64,000 bases of DNA from Actinophytocola sp. (GTDB lineage Bacteria > Actinomycetota > Actinomycetes > Mycobacteriales > Pseudonocardiaceae), in contig NZ_WHTD01000007.1 in NCBI RefSeq assembly GCF_009379765.1, positions 31,737 to 95,736 of the forward strand. Reading direction: 5' to 3'. This document shows, piece after piece, positions 1 to 7,629 of this stretch. Each line of letters begins with the position of its first letter. The first letter of the stretch is position 1. A model generated the notes under the pieces. That model had not been told where the DNA came from. It saw only the letters and a program-made list of their open reading frames with translations, and searched no databases. A program made the position numbers and the translations under genes.

Positions 1-482
1 ATGCCCAGCGAGTAGCCGCGGTAGCGGCGACCGGCCGCGGCGGCGAGCCCGACCCGCTCCAGCGCGGCGGCGACCGCGCGGGCGATGTCGCGGGTGGCCA
101 GGTGCGGCTCGGCGGCCGCGCAGCGCATGAGGTTCTCCCGACCGGACAGGAACGGGTGGAAGCCCGGACTCTCGACCAGCGCGCCCACCTCGGGCAGCGC
201 ATAGCCGAGGCCGCCGGGGAGCTGGTGGCCGAGCAGCTCGACCGCACCGGCGGTGGGCGTGACCAGGCCGAGCAGCATCCGGATCGTGGTGGTCTTGCCG
301 GAGCCGTTGGGCCCCAACATGCCCAGCACCGACCCGACCGGCACGTCGAGGTCGACGTGGTCGACCGCGACCGTCCGGCCGTACACCTTGCGCAGGTTGC
401 GCGTGCGGGCGGCCAGCCGGGCGGGAGCCCCCGCGGCGGTCGCCGCGGGGGCCTCCGGATCCCCGATCACCATGCCGGTCAC
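1..482 (-). CDS. ABC transporter ATP-binding protein (N-terminal part, runs off window)
   Basis: Nucleotide-binding subunit of an ABC transporter, probably an export or drug-resistance type. The reading frame starts at GTG 482 (an ATG at 473 is the alternative) and runs off the left edge, so only about the first 160 residues are visible. A Walker A motif GPNGSGKT lies near residue 57, followed by a Q-loop region and an N-terminal ~20-residue Ala/Pro-rich extension. The signature motif and Walker B fall outside the window. It starts 5 bases after the stop of the LolA-like exported protein, so the two are probably cotranscribed. Substrate unknown; a permease gene would be expected to the left. 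Confidence 0.85.
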   Translation of the reverse strand, partial: MTGMVIGDPEAPAATAAGAPARLAARTRNLRKVYGRTVAVDHVDLDVPVGSVLGMLGPNGSGKTTTIRMLLGLVTPTAGAVELLGHQLPGGLGYALPEVGALVESPGFHPFLSGRENLMRCAAAEPHLATRDIARAVAAALERVGLAAAAGRRYRGYSLG

Positions 483-487
483 GGTAG

Positions 488-1552
488 TCACTTGCCGAGT
501 GCCTCGGTGAGCACCTGCTGCGGCACGGCGCCGATCGCCACCCGGCCGTCCTCGGTGATCAGTGCGGTACCGACCTTGGCGCTGATGACCCAGCCGGTGC
601 CGAAGTCGCCGTGCACCTGCTTGGCGAACCGGCTCAGCAGCGCGGTCGCGTCGCCGTTGCCGCTGCCGCCCGACATGGCCAGCGCACCCTCCGGCAGCTT
701 GCCGGTGAGCACCGTGTCCCAACCCTCGCCCACGGTCTGGCCGTCGAGCTGGGAGAACAGCTCGTCCGGGGACTGGCCCTTGAACTCCTCGTTCGGGTCG
801 TGCTCGGTGACCGTGGCACCCGCGGGCGGGCTGAACCGGAACAGGTTCGCGTCCTGCGGGCCGTCGCTGAACTCGGTGAAGCCGACCTCGAGCGCCGGGT
901 CGGCCTGGCCGTTGGCCAGCACCTCGAGCCGCAGCGGCACCCGGGTCTCGGAGTCGACCGACACGCGGATCTCGCGCAGCAGCGTGCGCTCGGTGGGCTT
1001 GGGCGCGAGCACCAGCTGGTAGACCGGCCGGCCGGCGACGCGGGCGGTGCCGTCGACGTCGACCGTGCTGTCCGCCCGCATCGCGTTGACCAGGTCGCGG
1101 GCGGCGGTGGCCGGGTCGGCGAACTTGCCCTCGAGCGGGGTCGCCTTGTCCTGGTCCGCGCCGTGCGGCACCTTCTGGACGGTCTTGTCCTGGGAGCTCC
1201 AGACCCACACCGTCGAGCCGTCGTCGACGACCGTGGTCTCGCCGCCGCGGCCGGGTATCGAGATCCGGCCCCGACCCTCACCGTCGGCGAAGACCCGGAC
1301 GGCGTCGCCGCCGCCCATGGACGTCGGCAGGCCCGGGATGGGCAGGCCGAGGTTGTTCCGCAGCTCGACGGAGCCACCGAGCGCCGGCACCTCGGTGCTC
1401 AGCACCGACTCGACCAGAGCGTCCGCACTGATCGGCGGCAACGCGGGCGGCGCCTCTCCGGCCCCGGCCGGCGACGCCAGCAGCACCAGGCCGGCCACGC
1501 CCGCGGCGGTACCCACCGCCGCGAACGACAGCGCGGTCTTCTTGGAATTCAT
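488..1552 (-). CDS. LolA/MucB-like exported protein
   Basis: A secreted or membrane-anchored protein of about 354 residues. The N-terminus has a classic signal sequence: SKK, a hydrophobic stretch, then an Ala-rich cleavage region near residue 33. The body (about residues 45-250) resembles the LolA/RseB fold found in actinobacterial exported proteins, with alternating beta strands including TVWVWSSQDKTV and a VDVDGTARVAGRPVYQLVLAP segment typical of the family. ATG 1552 is preferred because AAAGGGG lies 6 bases upstream; GTG 1555 is possible. It is followed directly by the ABC ATPase gene and is divergent from the two-component system at 1823, which may control it. The ligand is unknown. Confidence 0.7.
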   Translation of the reverse strand: MNSKKTALSFAAVGTAAGVAGLVLLASPAGAGEAPPALPPISADALVESVLSTEVPALGGSVELRNNLGLPIPGLPTSMGGGDAVRVFADGEGRGRISIPGRGGETTVVDDGSTVWVWSSQDKTVQKVPHGADQDKATPLEGKFADPATAARDLVNAMRADSTVDVDGTARVAGRPVYQLVLAPKPTERTLLREIRVSVDSETRVPLRLEVLANGQADPALEVGFTEFSDGPQDANLFRFSPPAGATVTEHDPNEEFKGQSPDELFSQLDGQTVGEGWDTVLTGKLPEGALAMSGGSGNGDATALLSRFAKQVHGDFGTGWVISAKVGTALITEDGRVAIGAVPQQVLTEALGK

Positions 1553-1586
1553 CACGCACCCCTTTGGTCAGCTCCATGACGTTCCC

Positions 1587-1597
1587 GTGACAGTCAC
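1587..1597. promoter_or_regulatory. Palindrome in the divergent promoter region
   Basis: A perfect 11-base palindrome GTGACAGTCAC lies 35 bases upstream of the LolA-like gene, in the 270-bp gap between it and the divergent response regulator. It could be an operator for the neighbouring response regulator or another factor. The rest of the gap shows no recognisable gene. Assignment is by position only. Confidence 0.3.
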
Positions 1598-1822
1598 ATT
1601 GCCTCACCGCGACTGAGATGACGCTGAGAGTGGTTCCCGCAGCCGTGAGCGAGAGTGCCGGAGCGTTCGCCGTCTGGACGTAGGAGCAGCACAGGCGCGC
1701 CAGCGCCGAAGCAGCGCACGGAGGAAGACGGCGAGTAGCGGAGAAGCGAAGCGAACCACTCAACACTGAGAGACTGCTGAGAGCCGGCGCATCGTGTCCC
1801 TCGTTAGCGGCATGCTGGGCGC

Positions 1823-2539
1823 ATGAAGCCGCGGGTGCTGGTGGTGGACGACGAGCTCGGTGTGCGTAGGGCGCTGCAGCGCGGGCTGGGGGCCGAGGGC
1901 ATGGAGGTCGTCGTCGCGGGGGACGGGCCGTCCGCGCTGGACATCGCCCGCACCGGGGCGTTCGACGTGATCCTGCTCGACATCATGTTGCCGGGGCTCT
2001 CCGGCTACCGGGTGCTCCAGGCGCTGCGCGCCGAGGGGGTGAGCACCCCGGTGCTGCTGGTGTCGGCCAAGGACGGCGAGATCGACCAGGCCGACGGCCT
2101 CGACCTGGGGGCGGACGGCTACCTGGTGAAGCCGTTCTCGTTCGTGGTGCTCGTCGCGCAGGTGCGTGCGGTGCTGCGGCGCGGCGTGGGCGACGGGGCC
2201 GAGCGTCGGCTGCGGGTGGGCGAGCTGCTGGTCGACCGGGCGATGCGTGAGGTGCGGTTCGCCGGGGTGGTCGTGCCGCTCTCGCCGCGGGAGTTCGCGG
2301 TGCTCGAGGTGCTGGCCAGCCGCGCGGGCGCGGTCGTCACGAAGGACGAGCTCCTGCGCACCGTGTGGGGCGACGAGCTCGCCGCCACGCGCAACGCGGT
2401 CGAGGTGTACGTCGGATATCTGCGCCGGAAGTTGGCCGCGGCGGGCGCGGGTGGGATCGTGCGTACCGTGCGTGGACACGGATATGTGGCGTCGAGCACT
2501 GAGCTGGACGCGGTGCTGGAACCCGGGCGCGGCCGTTGA
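1823..2539 (+). CDS. OmpR-family response regulator
   Basis: Two-component response regulator of 238 residues that should bind DNA when phosphorylated. The receiver domain (about residues 1-120) shows the acidic pair in VVDDE, the phospho-acceptor Asp in LLDIMLPG near residue 55, and the conserved Lys in VKPFS. The C-terminal winged-helix domain (about 135-228) contains PLSPREFAVLEVL and the recognition region ending VRTVRGHGYV, typical of the OmpR/PhoB class. It ends in TTGA overlapping the start of the histidine kinase, so the pair is translationally coupled. It resembles the MprA/PrrA group. The signal and the regulon are unknown; the divergent LolA-like/ABC operon is a plausible target. 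Confidence 0.93.
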   Translation: MKPRVLVVDDELGVRRALQRGLGAEGMEVVVAGDGPSALDIARTGAFDVILLDIMLPGLSGYRVLQALRAEGVSTPVLLVSAKDGEIDQADGLDLGADGYLVKPFSFVVLVAQVRAVLRRGVGDGAERRLRVGELLVDRAMREVRFAGVVVPLSPREFAVLEVLASRAGAVVTKDELLRTVWGDELAATRNAVEVYVGYLRRKLAAAGAGGIVRTVRGHGYVASSTELDAVLEPGRGR

Positions 2540-3885
2540 GGGGTGCGCTCGGGCGGATCGTCGGGCGACTGTGGCTGCGGCGGACACTGCGGTTCCGGAT
2601 AACGAGCGTCGCGACCGTGGTGACCCTGGTCGTGCTGCTGCTGCTCGCCGTCCAGACGAGCCGGGGCATCGGGCCGCTGCTGGTCGACTCCGCGGACGAG
2701 CAGCTGCAGACCATCCTCGACGAGGCGGTCTCGCACGTGCGCGCCGGCACCGAGCCGGACGACAGCGCGGTCGGCGTGCGGGCACGGGTGCTGGACACCG
2801 CCGGCACGCCGGTCGACGGCGGCCCGCCACCACCGCTCGACCCGGGGGACATCCGCACGCTCAAGGCGGGCACGCCGATGCTCGACCAGAGCGAGAACCC
2901 GCCGCTGCGCTGGCTGGGCACTGTCGCGTCCGCGCCGGACGGGTCGCAGCGGCTGGTGGTCGTCGGCACCACGCTCACCGGGTACGTCGCCGCCCAGCAC
3001 AGCGCGCTGAACTGGCTCGTGGTGGCGGCGATCATCGGCTCGGCGGCGGCGGGCGTCGCGACCTGGCTCGCGGTGCGCTCCTCGCTGCGGCCGGTCGAGC
3101 GGCTGCGCGGCGCGGCGACCAGGCTCCCCCCCGGCCGCCGGCTGCCGCTGCCGACCGCGCACGACGAGCTGCGCTCGCTGGCCGCCGCGTTGAACGGGCT
3201 GCTGGCCAGGCGGGACGACGCGAGCGAGCGGCTGCGCCGGTTCACCGGGGACGCGGCGCACGAGCTGCGCTCGCCGGTGGCGTCGATCCGGGTGCAGGCC
3301 GAGGTGGCGGTGGTCAACCCCGATCCCGACTTCGCGCACGAGGTGCTGACGGAGGTCGTGCACGAGTCCGAGCGACTGTCCACCTTGGTCGAGGGCCTGC
3401 TGACGCTGGCCCGCTCGGACGCCGGTGAGCTGCCGCCCGCCGAGCCGGTCGACGTCGTGACCGCGGCCAGGGAGGCGGTCGACCGGCAGCGCGACGGCGG
3501 CCCGGTGGTCGCGGTGACCACGCCGAGTGGCGCGTGCTGGGTGCAGGCCGCGCCGGCCGAGGTGGACCTGGTGCTGGACAACCTGCTGCGCAACGCCGTC
3601 CGGCACGCGCGGGCGCAGGTCACGGTCACCGTGCTGCCGCGCGCGTCGACGGTGTGGCTGCTGGTGGACGACGACGGGCACGGGGTGGCGCAGGAGCACC
3701 GGGAGCGGGTGTTCGACCGGTTCTACCGGGTGCAGGACGACCGGGCCCGGACCTCGGGCGGCTCGGGGCTGGGGCTCGCGCTGGTGGCGGAGGTCGTGCG
3801 GCGCCGGGGCGGGTCGGTGGCCGTCGGCGAGTCGCCGGAGGGCGGCGCCAGGTTCCAGGTGCGCTGGTGGGCGCTCACGACGTGA
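2536..3885 (+). CDS. Sensor histidine kinase
   Basis: Membrane histidine kinase of 449 residues, partner of the response regulator just upstream. It has an N-terminal transmembrane segment (about residues 25-45), a periplasmic sensor region of about 110 residues, a second membrane segment (about 155-178), then a HAMP-like linker. The H-box FTGDAAHELRSPV places the phosphorylated His at residue 242. The N-box DNLLRNAVRHA and the G-boxes DDDGHG and GGSGLGLAL form the ATP-binding domain. The start is TTG 2536, overlapping the regulator's TGA, with no better start nearby. It overlaps the next gene by a GTGA junction. Confidence 0.92.
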   Translation: MRGALGRIVGRLWLRRTLRFRITSVATVVTLVVLLLLAVQTSRGIGPLLVDSADEQLQTILDEAVSHVRAGTEPDDSAVGVRARVLDTAGTPVDGGPPPPLDPGDIRTLKAGTPMLDQSENPPLRWLGTVASAPDGSQRLVVVGTTLTGYVAAQHSALNWLVVAAIIGSAAAGVATWLAVRSSLRPVERLRGAATRLPPGRRLPLPTAHDELRSLAAALNGLLARRDDASERLRRFTGDAAHELRSPVASIRVQAEVAVVNPDPDFAHEVLTEVVHESERLSTLVEGLLTLARSDAGELPPAEPVDVVTAAREAVDRQRDGGPVVAVTTPSGACWVQAAPAEVDLVLDNLLRNAVRHARAQVTVTVLPRASTVWLLVDDDGHGVAQEHRERVFDRFYRVQDDRARTSGGSGLGLALVAEVVRRRGGSVAVGESPEGGARFQVRWWALTT

Positions 3886-4676
3886 CCCTGCTGCGCACCA
3901 CCCTGCTGGTCGACGCCCCGCACCGGGTGGTGTCGGCGACGTTGACCGAGCGCACGCTGTTCGGCGGCACCGGCGTGCTCGCGCCCGGCGACGAGATCGC
4001 CGTGTCCCGCGGCCGGTTCCGGGTCGCCGAGACCACTGTGGACGGGCTGCGGCTCGTGCTCGTGGCCGGGCCGCCGGCCACCTTCGAGCTGCGGGTCCGG
4101 CTCGCGCCCACCGCCGCCGGGACACTGGTGACGGCCACCGCCGCGGCGCGGGCGGCGTGGCCCGGCATCGCGTTGCGCCGGCCGCTGCTCGGGCTCCTCA
4201 CCTCCACCGTGGACCGGATCGGGGCCCGGGCGGAGGCGTTGGCGCTGGCGAAGGTCGTGGTCGGCACCGCGATCGTCCGCGGGCGTACGGTGCTCGCCCA
4301 GCAGCGCGCCTACCCGGCCGCGGCCGCCGGCCGCTGGGAGCTGCCCGGCGGCCGGGTCGAGCCCGCCGAGTCCGATGTGGACGCCGCGCGCAGGGAGTGC
4401 GCCGAGGAGCTCGGCGTCGACGTCCGGGTCGGCGCGGCGATCGGGCCGGACGTCGCGCTGTCCGAGGACATGCTGCTGCGCGTGTACCGCGCCGAGCTCA
4501 CCGAGCCCGGCGCGGTACCGCACCCGCACGACCACCAGGCGCTGCGCTGGCTCACCGCGGGCCGGTTGGGCACCGTCGAGTGGCTGCCGGCCGACCGGGT
4601 CCTGCTCCCGGCCCTGCGCCGGCTCATCCAGCCGGCCGGCCGGCCCGCTCGGTCAACCCACACCTGCCAGCCGTAG
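3882..4676 (+). CDS. SRPBCC-like / NUDIX hydrolase fusion
   Basis: A 264-residue protein with a complete Nudix box, G-x5-E-x7-REC-x-EELGV at about residues 155-177, in a MutT-like C-terminal domain (about 125-255) that should hydrolyse a nucleoside diphosphate-linked substrate. The first ~120 residues are not NUDIX. They look like a SRPBCC/polyketide-cyclase-type fold, with strands VVSATLTERTLFGGTG and FELRVRLAPTAAGTLVTATA. GTG 3882 is used because it overlaps the kinase stop as GTGA. The end overlaps convergently with trpS by 24 bases. The substrate is unknown. The role of the N-terminal domain is inference. Confidence 0.75.
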   Translation: MTLLRTTLLVDAPHRVVSATLTERTLFGGTGVLAPGDEIAVSRGRFRVAETTVDGLRLVLVAGPPATFELRVRLAPTAAGTLVTATAAARAAWPGIALRRPLLGLLTSTVDRIGARAEALALAKVVVGTAIVRGRTVLAQQRAYPAAAAGRWELPGGRVEPAESDVDAARRECAEELGVDVRVGAAIGPDVALSEDMLLRVYRAELTEPGAVPHPHDHQALRWLTAGRLGTVEWLPADRVLLPALRRLIQPAGRPARSTHTCQP

Positions 4677-5630
4677 CGCGGTCGCCAGCCGGTGCGCGCC
4701 GCGGTCGGTGGCGACCATGGCGCCCCGCTTGCGGATCCGGTCCAGCTCCGTGGTGTCCTCGAGCAGCCCACGCATCCGCTCGCGCAAGGGGCGCAGCTCG
4801 TCGATCACCGCCTCGGTGACGGCCTTCTTGACCTCGCCGTACGCGCTGAACCCGGCCGCCACGGCGCGCACCGGCTGCCCCGTGCACGCGGCCAGGATCT
4901 CGAGCAGGTTGGCGAGCCCCGGCTGCTCGTCCGGCCGGTACTCCAGCCGCCCGAGCCCGTCGGTGACCGCGCGTCGCACCTTGCGTGCCAGCAGGTCCGG
5001 GTCGTCCATGACGAACAGCACGCCGGCCGAGTCGCGCGCCGACTTGTCCATCTTGCGCGACGGGTCGGACAGGTCCCGCACCCGCGCGGCGGCCGGCGGC
5101 GTCACCGCCTCGGGCACGACGAACGCCTCGCCGTACGCGCCGTTGAACCGCCGGGCGAGCGCGCGCGCCAACTCGACGTGCTGCGCCTGGTCGTCGCCGA
5201 CCGGCACCTCGTCGGCGCCCTGCAGCAGGATGTCCGCGGCCATGAGCACCGGATAGGTGAACAGCCCCACCCGCACCGGCGTGGCCGCGAGCTCCCTGGC
5301 GGCGCTCTTCTCCTTGAACTGCGTCATCCTGGCCGCCTCGCCGAACGAGCACGAACACTCCAGCACCCACGTCAGCGGCCCGAGCTGGGGCAGCAGGTCG
5401 GACTGCACGAAGACCTGCTCCGGCTCGATCCCGGCCGCGACCAGCAGCGCGAGCATCTCCCGGGACCGGGCCCGCAGACGTTGCGGGTGGTAGGGCGTGG
5501 TCATGCCGTGCAGGTCGCTGACGAAGTACAGGTCGCCGGGGCGACCCTCGCGCGCCCACCGGCGGATGGCGCCGAGGTAGTTGCCGAGAGTGGCGGGCCC
5601 GGACGGGGTGATCGCGGACAGGCGGGGCAT
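4653..5630 (-). CDS. trpS: Tryptophanyl-tRNA synthetase, leader-controlled
   Basis: Cytoplasmic class Ic synthetase that charges tRNA-Trp; 325 residues, the usual bacterial length. The N-terminal ATP site motif PSGPATLGNYLGA stands for HIGH, and RKMDKSARD occupies the KMSKS position, with Asp in place of the usual first Ser. The VGDDQAQHVELARALARRFN segment is also characteristic. ATG 5630 is preferred because AAGGAGAG lies 6 bases upstream; longer frames run into the leader. The gene sits behind a tandem-Trp leader peptide and an attenuator (5685-5776). That arrangement matches the auxiliary, indolmycin-resistant TrpRS1 of Streptomyces coelicolor, known to be controlled by ribosome-mediated attenuation. 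Whether it is auxiliary here cannot be told without the rest of the genome. Confidence 0.93.
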   Translation of the reverse strand: MPRLSAITPSGPATLGNYLGAIRRWAREGRPGDLYFVSDLHGMTTPYHPQRLRARSREMLALLVAAGIEPEQVFVQSDLLPQLGPLTWVLECSCSFGEAARMTQFKEKSAARELAATPVRVGLFTYPVLMAADILLQGADEVPVGDDQAQHVELARALARRFNGAYGEAFVVPEAVTPPAAARVRDLSDPSRKMDKSARDSAGVLFVMDDPDLLARKVRRAVTDGLGRLEYRPDEQPGLANLLEILAACTGQPVRAVAAGFSAYGEVKKAVTEAVIDELRPLRERMRGLLEDTTELDRIRKRGAMVATDRGAHRLATALRLAGVG

Positions 5631-5684
5631 CGGTCTCTCCTTCGCGGTCTTCCGCCCGCGCGTGGAGGCCCCGGACACAACGAA

Positions 5685-5704
5685 GGCCGCCCGTGCGGGC
5701 GGCC
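5685..5704 (-). terminator. trp attenuator terminator hairpin
   Basis: A perfect 8-bp GC stem, GGCCGCCC with loop GTGC and GGGCGGCC, followed on the minus strand by TTCGTTGTG. It lies between the leader peptide stop and trpS. The hairpin inside the leader coding region (GCCGCC GACC GGCGGC, overlapping the codons after the Trp pair) can instead pair its GGCGG arm with the CCGCC arm of this terminator. That gives the mutually exclusive structures expected for classical attenuation. Confidence 0.8.
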
Positions 5705-5725
5705 TGTGGTCTCAATGCGTGCGCG

Positions 5726-5776
5726 TCACAGCCGCCGGTCGGCGGCCCACCAGTTGAGACTCGTGACGTTGCGCAT
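5726..5776 (-). CDS. trpL: Trp leader peptide (attenuator sensor)
   Basis: A 16-codon reading frame on the minus strand, upstream of trpS, encoding MRNVTSLNWWAADRRL. It contains two adjacent Trp codons (TGG TGG), just before a GC-rich hairpin formed by GCCGCC and GGCGGC. A ribosome stalled at the Trp codons when charged tRNA-Trp is scarce would cover the first arm of that hairpin and favour the antiterminator. This is the architecture of ribosome-mediated transcription attenuation. It is too short for standard gene callers. Evidence is direct from sequence; function is by analogy to the trp and trpRS1 leaders. Confidence 0.85.
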   Translation of the reverse strand: MRNVTSLNWWAADRRL

Positions 5777-5780
5777 GTGA

Positions 5781-6048
5781 CCAGTCTAGGGCCACGTGCA
5801 CGGACGGGAATCGGCCGGTCGGGTCGGCCCCCGCACACGAACGGGCGACCCGCGACCAACCGGCCGATGGGACGGCCCGGTCGTGGCCGGCGTGCAACAC
5901 GATGGCCCCCTGATCCGCCTGATCCAGGCGTTCCTCGTGCTCGCTGCCCTACTCCTACGAGGAGGAGTTCCGGCCGAGCACGGGCTGCGCCGGGGTCGGC
6001 AAGTTCCAGGCCGAGGCCACCGCGGCCGTCGCGATCGCACTGGCCGGC
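5781..6048. other. Intergenic region without a supported gene
   Basis: About 270 bases between the trp leader and its degenerate copy. The plus strand holds a short open stretch reading SLPYSYEEEFRPSTGCAG then VGKFQA that looks coding-like in composition but has no start, no ribosome site and no recognisable family. It may be a remnant of whatever gene lay between the two attenuator copies. The trpS promoter should lie just upstream of 5780 on the minus strand; no clear -10/-35 is visible. Confidence 0.4.
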
Positions 6049-6147
6049 CTTCGCGGTCTTCCGCCCGCGCGTGGAGGCCCGGACACAACGAAGGCCGCCC
6101 GTGCGGGCGGCCTGTGGTCTCAACGTTCGCGCGTCACAGCCGCCGGT
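6049..6147 (-). repeat. Second, degenerate copy of the trpS attenuator
   Basis: A near-identical copy of 5640-5737 that includes the same terminator hairpin (6093-6112) and the end of the leader reading frame, with a TGA preceded by CGG CGG CTG. It differs by a missing base and a few substitutions. Upstream the sequence diverges, so the tandem Trp codons and the leader ATG are absent. It lies about 400 bp upstream of the working copy, as if left over from a duplication that may once have included a second leader or trpS. Confidence 0.8.
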
Positions 6148-6254
6148 CGTTTGTTGTGCGGTGGGCATGGTGCGGATTGCGGTGATGCTGACCTGCACGG
6201 ATCAGGCGACAGGCGAGTGCCGACCTGTCAGGTCAGGTCGGCGTGCTCGCTGGA

Positions 6255-7601
6255 TTAGGCGCCAAGCAGTGCCAGTACGGCGTCGCGGACGTGGGTCATG
6301 CTGGGCTCGTCGGGCGCCTCGACGTTGAGCCGGAGTAGGGGTTCGGTGTTCGAGGGGCGCAAGTTGAACCAGGCGCCGTCGGGCAGGGTGATGGTGAGGC
6401 CGTCGAGCCGGTCAGCGGTGGCACCGCCGGAGGTGAAGTGGGCTTCCACCCGGCTCAGGGTGGCGGGAACGTCCGTGATGGTGCGGTTGATCTCCCCGGA
6501 CGCGGCGTAGCGCACGTATCGGGCGGACAGCGTGGACAGCGGCTCCTCAGTTTCGCCGAGGGCGGCAAGCACATGCAGTGCGGCCAGCATGCCGGTGTCC
6601 GCGCGCCAGAACTCGCGGAAGTAGTAGTGGCCGGAGTGCTCGCCGCCGAATACCGCGTTCTGCTCGGCCATCACGCCCTTGATGAAGGAGTGCCCGACCC
6701 GCGCCCGGACCGGCGTGCCACCGTGCTCGGAGACGATCTCTGCCGCCGCCTTGCTGGTGATCACGTTGTAGACGATCGCCGAGCCCGGGTGACGCTCCAG
6801 CTCGCGGGTGGCGATCAGCCCGATGATCGCGCTCGGGGACACCGGGTCGCCGTGCTCGTCGACGAAGAAACACCGGTCGGCGTCGCCGTCGAAGGCCAGC
6901 CCGATGTCGGCTTGGTGCTCGCGCACGGCGGCGCACAGGTCGACCAGGTTGGCCGGCTCCAGCGGGTTGGTCTCGTGGTTGGGGAACGTGCCATCCAGCT
7001 CGAAGTACAGCGGCACGATCTCGAACGATGGGTGGGTGAGCACGGCCGGCGCTGTGTGGCCAGCCATGCCGTTGCCGGCGTCGACCACGATTCTCAGCGG
7101 CCGGCCACCGGTCAGGTCGACCAGCGTGTGGAGGTAGTCGGCGTACGGCTGGAGCATGTCCTCGGTCCGCGTGGTGCCGGACGGCCCGTCGTAAGCGGGC
7201 AAACCCGACTCCAGCAGATCGCGGATCTCTGCCAGACCGGTGTCCTGGCCAACTGGGGCCGCGCCTGCCCGGCAGAGCTTGATTCCGTTGTAGCCGGCCG
7301 GGTTGTGGCTCGCGGTGATCATCGCACCGGGCACGTCGAGCGTGCCGGAAGCGAAGTACAGCAAGTCGGTGGACGCCAGGCCGATCAACGTCACGTCGCT
7401 GCCCCGGCTGTTGGCCCCGGCCGCGAACGCGTTGGCCAACTCGGGGGACGACTGGCGCATGTCCTGCCCGATTGTGATCTTGTCCGTGCCGGTGATGTGC
7501 GCGAACGCGGCACCGATCTCCCGCGCCAGGTCGGCGTCGAGCTGGTCGGGGACAGTACCGCGAATGTCGTATGCCTTGATCAGGCCGGTCAGGTCCCGCA
7601 T
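6255..7601 (-). CDS. manB: Phosphomannomutase/phosphoglucomutase
   Basis: Alpha-D-phosphohexomutase of 448 residues, converting hexose-6-phosphate to hexose-1-phosphate for nucleotide-sugar synthesis. All four family sites are intact: the phosphoserine loop TASHNPAGYNG, the metal loop DGDADRC, the sugar-recognition loop GEHSGHYYF and the phosphate-binding loop RPSNTEPLLRL. ATG 7601 is used because GGAGG lies 11 bases upstream; GTG 7619 is an alternative. It is the last gene of a coupled minus-strand operon behind the GHMP kinase (28-base gap). In contrast to the upstream members its frame is uninterrupted. The pairing with a sugar-type kinase suggests synthesis of a phosphorylated or nucleotide-activated sugar. 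Confidence 0.93.
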   Translation of the reverse strand: MRDLTGLIKAYDIRGTVPDQLDADLAREIGAAFAHITGTDKITIGQDMRQSSPELANAFAAGANSRGSDVTLIGLASTDLLYFASGTLDVPGAMITASHNPAGYNGIKLCRAGAAPVGQDTGLAEIRDLLESGLPAYDGPSGTTRTEDMLQPYADYLHTLVDLTGGRPLRIVVDAGNGMAGHTAPAVLTHPSFEIVPLYFELDGTFPNHETNPLEPANLVDLCAAVREHQADIGLAFDGDADRCFFVDEHGDPVSPSAIIGLIATRELERHPGSAIVYNVITSKAAAEIVSEHGGTPVRARVGHSFIKGVMAEQNAVFGGEHSGHYYFREFWRADTGMLAALHVLAALGETEEPLSTLSARYVRYAASGEINRTITDVPATLSRVEAHFTSGGATADRLDGLTITLPDGAWFNLRPSNTEPLLRLNVEAPDEPSMTHVRDAVLALLGA

Positions 7602-7629
7602 GAACCGTTCGTCCTCCACGTGTGGGCGC

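Noticed and set aside
5726..5776. A T-box riboswitch controlling trpS
   Set aside because: No T-box sequence or specifier-loop architecture is visible, while tandem Trp codons with competing hairpins are explicit, so peptide-leader attenuation fits better.
4624..6198. A 524-codon open frame spanning trpS, the leader and the duplicated attenuator
   Set aside because: It is out of frame with trpS, is Arg/Gly/Ala-rich and is open only because of high GC. Its repeated internal segments simply reflect the duplicated attenuator.
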